A DNA stretch of 36,752 bases, taken from NCBI GenBank assembly GCA_900763675.1, contig CAAFLE010000099.1, forward strand, positions 1 to 36,752. The letters run 5' to 3'. How positions within the stretch are numbered: the stretch's first letter is position 1; the number at the start of each line of letters is the position of its first letter. Below are positions 34,149-36,752 of this stretch, in pieces. Both the position numbers and the translations under genes were made by a program. The notes beneath the pieces were generated by a model. The model was not told the origin of the DNA and made no database searches. It saw only the letters and a list, made by a program, of their open reading frames with translations. This DNA comes from an uncultured Oscillospiraceae bacterium (GTDB taxonomy: Bacteria > Bacillota > Clostridia > Oscillospirales > Oscillospiraceae).

Positions 34149-34188
34149 TATGCAAAAAGCTGCCCTTGTCGGGCAGCTTTTTGCATAG
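34149..34188. terminator. Bidirectional terminator between the GntR gene and the hydrolase gene
   Basis: TGCAAAAAGCTGCCC (34151-34165), loop TTGTC, then GGGCAGCTTTTTGCA (34171-34185). The stem is perfect over 15 bp, with A/T runs inside both arms, so it can end transcripts from either side. Both flanking genes converge on it. Confidence 0.9.
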
Positions 34189-34197
34189 AATAGACTT

Positions 34198-36192
34198 TTA
34201 CAGCATGGACGAACCGCCGGTCACGATCCAGCAGGCGAGAGACGCGACCGTCAGAGCGCCGGTATACACGCTGCCCGTGCGCCGGTAGGCATAGGTGCAG
34301 AGAATGCTGAACACCAGCACCTGCGGTACAAAAAGAATCAGCAGCGACATGAACGGACCGCCGAACGTCGAGCTGAACAGAAGATCGGCGCCGGGCGCGA
34401 TGTTCATAAAGAACGGGATGTACTCAATGAGGACAATGATCAGAACGCCACCGGCCATCATCAGCGCGTTGCGCCACCAGCAGCCCATAAAGCCGGCAAA
34501 GCCGGGCTTGTAGGTCGCCTTACAGCGGGAGGACGCCATGATCTTGCTGTTGTTGAGCAGGAAGAACAGAGCAAATACGGGAATGTAGACGCAGAACTGC
34601 CCGAAACGCGCTCCGTCAAAGGTCTTGAAGAACGGCCAGATAAACCGGAAGTCCAGCAAAAAGACCTTCTCGCAGACGAGCAGAATCACGTACATATATG
34701 CCAGCATACAAAGTACCAGCAGAGCGCAGCGTCCGAGAAGTCCCCAGCCCATTTTTCCCGGCGCATCGGCAGCGGCAAGTCCCATATTCTGCCAGACGTC
34801 CGCCGCGCCGCGCTTCTTTGCCTTTTTCCCGCTGATAAGGCTGGTAACGACCATAATAAGGATCAGCAGCAGATACCAGCTCAAAAAACCGTTGCCGATG
34901 GTCATGCGGAAGATGCCTTCCGGCAGCGGCAGCAGCCCATGACCAAGCTGCGTCATAAAGGGATAGGTCGCCGCGGTAAGAAGCATCGTGATGACCGCGC
35001 CGCGCCACCATTTGCCGGTGGATTTTATGCCGCTCGGGGAGGGGAGCGGCTGCACGATCTTCGCAAAGAACGGGAGTGTAAGCAAAAGCTCCATTACGGC
35101 AAGCAGCGACGCAAGGGCAAAGAGCATCGCGGCAAGAACGAGGACTTCCTTTTTCATGGCAACCTGATCGTCGGGCGCAAGCTCCGTATCCAGCCCGATC
35201 GTATCGGCAAACCATGTCATCGCCGTGGCAATGCCGCGAGCGTTGTGCGTGGTCAGACGGTGGTTGGTATTCAGAAGCTCCATCCGGCGGGCAGTCCCGT
35301 CGGCAAAGGAGCCGTAGGTCGTATCCCACGCCGCCTCGTCCGCCGTGCAGCCGAGGAACTCGGTGCGCAGATCGCTGTGGAGAAGCTCGTCATCGACGAT
35401 GTTCTTATAATCACGGAAATAGCTGAACTCGTCATACTTCGCCTGAAGCAGAAGTACGTTACTAAAGTGTATGTTCCCGGAATCGTACGCGCTTTTCCGG
35501 AACAGCTCGCCGCATTGCAGCACGACCGCTTTCGGTTCGATCTCCGTGCCGGAGAAGTTCGCCGCGACCGACCACGAGGACCATGTACCCATCGAGTGAC
35601 CGCTCAGCGCCAGCCGGGAGGGATCGACGTTATCCATTGCGGCGAGCAGGGCATAAGCATAATTGCCGCCGCAGGAGCTGTCGGTGAGCGTATTTCCGTC
35701 GGCGTCGGTGGTGTAATGCTTGTCAAAAAAGCTCAGATTCGAGAAGTTCATCATGACCTTGTAACGGGTCTGACCGCCGATGGTCTTGAACGTTCCGTCC
35801 TCCACGCTGTCCTCGCCGTAATTCACAGTGGCCTTGTGGTTTACATAACCTCGGTTTATCAGTCCTGCCGTCGTTGCGCCGTGACCGTATTCGTCAAGAC
35901 ACAGCACGGCTGCACCGCGCCGGGCAAGCTCCACGGCGTATGCCGCGCAGGTCTCATGGTCATTCTGGTAGCCGTGCAGCAGCAATACGCCGGGCGCAGG
36001 ATGCACCGCCGTCGCCGTTCCCGGGGTATAGAGCTTGTAAAAGAGATTCCCTACGTCCGTTTCGATCCAGCCTTCGGTGATGTCGATGCTGCCGTTCGCG
36101 TGCTGGATGCGGTCGGCAGAGATCATGCAGCCGAAAATTGCCGCAAGAAACACCGTGAGGGCAACGATTGCCTTGGTACGGTTCTTTTTCAT
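34198..36192 (-). CDS. Alpha/beta hydrolase fused to a multi-pass membrane domain
   Basis: This 664-residue protein has a signal-anchor helix (7-25), an extracytoplasmic alpha/beta hydrolase domain (about 40-335), and about seven further membrane helices (near 350-378, 398-417, 434-455, 484-508, 530-548, 575-597 and 615-660). In the hydrolase the oxyanion segment is LLLHGYQND (70-78), the nucleophile is S200 in SGHSMG, the acid is probably D254 and the base H311 or H316. The last helices contain RRTGSVYTGALTVASLACW, which recalls the end of CAAX-protease (CPBP) membrane domains, but no glutamate pair or other protease residues are evident. The substrate, probably an ester or amide at the cell surface, is unknown. 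A TTAGGAGAGG site precedes the ATG. The upstream small gene and two operators suggest regulated expression. Confidence 0.8.
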   Translation of the reverse strand: MKKNRTKAIVALTVFLAAIFGCMISADRIQHANGSIDITEGWIETDVGNLFYKLYTPGTATAVHPAPGVLLLHGYQNDHETCAAYAVELARRGAAVLCLDEYGHGATTAGLINRGYVNHKATVNYGEDSVEDGTFKTIGGQTRYKVMMNFSNLSFFDKHYTTDADGNTLTDSSCGGNYAYALLAAMDNVDPSRLALSGHSMGTWSSWSVAANFSGTEIEPKAVVLQCGELFRKSAYDSGNIHFSNVLLLQAKYDEFSYFRDYKNIVDDELLHSDLRTEFLGCTADEAAWDTTYGSFADGTARRMELLNTNHRLTTHNARGIATAMTWFADTIGLDTELAPDDQVAMKKEVLVLAAMLFALASLLAVMELLLTLPFFAKIVQPLPSPSGIKSTGKWWRGAVITMLLTAATYPFMTQLGHGLLPLPEGIFRMTIGNGFLSWYLLLILIMVVTSLISGKKAKKRGAADVWQNMGLAAADAPGKMGWGLLGRCALLVLCMLAYMYVILLVCEKVFLLDFRFIWPFFKTFDGARFGQFCVYIPVFALFFLLNNSKIMASSRCKATYKPGFAGFMGCWWRNALMMAGGVLIIVLIEYIPFFMNIAPGADLLFSSTFGGPFMSLLILFVPQVLVFSILCTYAYRRTGSVYTGALTVASLACWIVTGGSSML

Positions 36193-36215
36193 CCTTCTCT
36201 TCCTCTCCTAAATGC

Positions 36216-36232
36216 TTGTGGCTATACCACAA
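36216..36232. promoter_or_regulatory. Operator-like inverted repeat, copy 2
   Basis: TTGTGGCTATACCACAA, identical over 17 bases to copy 1 at 30940. It lies 24 bases upstream of the hydrolase start and overlaps the stop codon of the small gene before it. No good promoter ends here, so it may act as a second binding site or a roadblock. Confidence 0.7.
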
Positions 36233-36335
36233 TCAGAAGCGTCGCCTTTGCCATTTTTCCGGCATATTCCGTCCGGATAAACCAGACGTCCGCCAGCAGT
36301 CCGGCGAGGCAGAGCAGCGCAATCATCAGTTTCAT
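36222..36335 (-). CDS. Putative 37-residue membrane peptide
   Basis: A minus-strand frame of 37 residues starts at an ATG (36335-36333) with a strong GGGAGGG site seven bases before it. Residues 3-19 are hydrophobic (LMIALLCLAGLLADVWF), followed by a charged middle (RTEYAGKMAKA) and a second short hydrophobic end (TLLIVV). The stop TAG lies inside the 17-bp operator, so the last three codons are part of that site. It lies directly upstream of the hydrolase gene with 29 bases between them and downstream of a good promoter, so the two are probably one transcript. It is too short for homology calls; it may be a small membrane partner, a leader peptide, or a chance frame. Confidence 0.5.
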   Translation of the reverse strand: MKLMIALLCLAGLLADVWFIRTEYAGKMAKATLLIVV

Positions 36336-36358
36336 GGATAGTCCCTCCCATTCATTTT

Positions 36359-36375
36359 CTGTGGTATAGCCATAA
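36359..36375. promoter_or_regulatory. Operator-like inverted repeat, copy 3
   Basis: On the minus strand this reads TTATGGCTATACCACAG, which matches copies 1 and 2 at 15 of 17 positions; both changes are in the outer arms. It overlaps the last two bases of the -10 box at 36374-36379 and covers the predicted transcription start, the same geometry as at copy 1. Confidence 0.7.
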
Positions 36376-36402
36376 TGTATTCTTCTTGCATCTCGGAGTC
36401 AA
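36374..36402 (-). promoter_or_regulatory. Promoter of the small peptide - hydrolase unit
   Basis: Read on the minus strand, TTGACT (36397-36402), 17 bp, TACATT (36374-36379). The operator copy 3 begins at the end of the -10 box. A leader of about 30 bases would run to the small gene. Confidence 0.75.
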
Positions 36403-36452
36403 TCTTTTTTTGGCTGTGCCAGATAAGCACGATTATCCGGCGTAAATTCCTG

Positions 36453-36481
36453 TTGTTTTTGCTTAAAACCCGTGCTATACT
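36453..36481 (+). promoter_or_regulatory. Plus-strand promoter-like element near the window end
   Basis: TTGTTT (36453-36458), 17 bp, TATACT (36476-36481). Transcription would begin near 36488 and run through two hairpins into the frame starting at 36573. There is no intact gene downstream within the window to confirm it. Confidence 0.45.
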
Positions 36482-36515
36482 TGCAAAGCAAGCCGCGGAA
36501 GGCGGTTTTTGAATC

Positions 36516-36545
36516 CGCATTGGTTAGCGTAAGCTAACCAATGCG
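36516..36545. repeat. Perfect 13-bp stem-loop
   Basis: C-GCATTGGTTAGC, loop GTAA, GCTAACCAATGC-G. The stem is perfect over 13 bp with a 4-base loop. Neither side has a T-run, so it is not a typical terminator. It could be a leader structure, a binding site or a scar of a small repeated element; only one copy occurs in this window. Confidence 0.65.
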
Positions 36546-36572
36546 CAAAAATCGAACCGGTAGAGATCGCGT

Positions 36573-36677
36573 ATGGATTATACAGCATATCGAAGGAACT
36601 GCCTGCTCGGCGCACTCGGCGCTTTCCGGGCAAAGTACCTTGGAACGACGAGGAAAAGGCGCGGATGCGGAAGCTGA
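36573..36677 (+). pseudogene. Truncated gene start, ADP-ribosylglycohydrolase-like
   Basis: The frame opens MDYTAYRRNCLLGALG, which resembles the beginning of ADP-ribosylglycohydrolases (typically YRRCLLG-x-x-x-GDALG). The next residues, AFRAKYLG, lose the expected GDALG with its metal-binding aspartate, and the frame stops after 34 codons. The ribosome binding site is weak. I read this as a gene start cut by a deletion, but the resemblance rests on about 15 residues. Confidence 0.3.
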
Positions 36678-36751
36678 ACGCGAGAGACGTTTCCATTTTC
36701 CAATCTTTTTACTTTGCGGCAAACGTGCCTGAGATGATGGCGGAGTGTTGA
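36641..36751 (+). pseudogene. Unidentified coding remnant
   Basis: In a different frame from the fragment before it, 36 codons read WNDEEKARMRKLNARDVSI and then FQSFYFAANVPEMMAEC before a TGA. The composition looks like a real protein, with a charged helix and an aromatic segment, but I do not recognise the family. No start codon with a ribosome binding site precedes it. It may be the tail of a gene whose front was lost, joined to the previous fragment. Confidence 0.3.
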
Positions 36752-36752
36752 T

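Larger units (their letters stand above)
36403..36752. other. Region without an intact gene: promoter, stem-loops and gene remnants
   Basis: The first part is AT-rich and includes an imperfect fourth operator-like core TGGCTGTGCCA (36411-36421). A plus-strand promoter follows (36453-36481), then a leader with a weak hairpin GCCGC-GGAA-GGCGG and T-run (36491-36510), then a perfect stem-loop (36516-36545). From 36573 a short frame resembles a gene start, and from 36641 another frame resembles protein. Neither is complete in the window. No intact coding sequence can be supported. Confidence 0.6.

Noticed and set aside
34939..36369. Long plus-strand frame opposite the hydrolase gene
   Set aside because: Arginine-rich composition and no ribosome binding site; it also crosses two operators and a promoter.
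36332..36520. 62-residue minus-strand frame near the window end
   Set aside because: It would run through the -35 and -10 boxes and operator copy 3 of the hydrolase unit and has no good ribosome binding site. The 37-residue frame at 36335 is better supported.

Overview
The window looks like chromosome from a GC-rich, endospore-forming member of the Clostridia, most like Oscillospiraceae/Ruminococcaceae. The reasons are the Firmicutes-type order of housekeeping genes, a yunB sporulation gene, an aluminium-resistance/methionine gamma-lyase family gene next to it, class A RNase P RNA, AGGAGG-type ribosome binding sites and consensus sigma-A promoters with 17-bp spacers. This placement is inferred from gene order and protein motifs; no 16S gene is present. 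I saw no tRNA, CRISPR array, riboswitch or complete insertion sequence.

Layout. (1) 1-19163 is a dense, almost entirely plus-strand housekeeping block: RNA methyltransferase, dprA, topA, trmFO, plsX, acpP, rnc, an Elp3-like radical SAM gene, smc, ftsY, rdgB, yhbY, a nadD-yqeK fusion, an LCP-family gene, rsfS and leuS. Many stops and starts overlap (ATGA, GTGA), so much of it is probably cotranscribed, covering tRNA/rRNA modification, lipid precursor supply, chromosome organisation, protein targeting, NAD synthesis and ribosome maturation. It ends at a strong hairpin after leuS. (2) 19267-20010 holds a small lipoprotein gene and, convergent to it, rnpB on the minus strand; the two share a bidirectional terminator. 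The rnpB promoter lies back to back with the murD promoter. (3) 20043-25321 carries murD, a methionine gamma-lyase-like gene, yunB and ligA. (4) 25481-30836 is an envelope module: an RND/MMPL transporter overlapping a GLUG-repeat surface protein, then a DUF1622 membrane protein with its own promoter and a hairpin leader.

(5) 30900-36400 is the accessory part and the most interesting. An FAD oxidoreductase of the phytoene-desaturase type is a pseudogene (internal deletion, frameshift, in-frame amber stop). It is followed by an intact FAD/NAD(P)H reductase with a plant-type 2Fe-2S domain, a GntR/FCD regulator, and a convergent minus-strand unit made of a 37-residue membrane peptide and a 664-residue alpha/beta hydrolase fused to a multi-pass membrane domain. 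A 17-bp inverted repeat, TTGTGGCTATACCACAA, occurs twice identically and once with two changes. It sits at the start of both flanking transcription units, immediately downstream of or touching good sigma-A -10 boxes. I infer that this is the operator of a local regulon, most simply controlled by the GntR protein encoded between the sites. (6) 36403-36752 has no intact gene. It holds a promoter-like element, a 13-bp perfect stem-loop and what look like broken gene ends.
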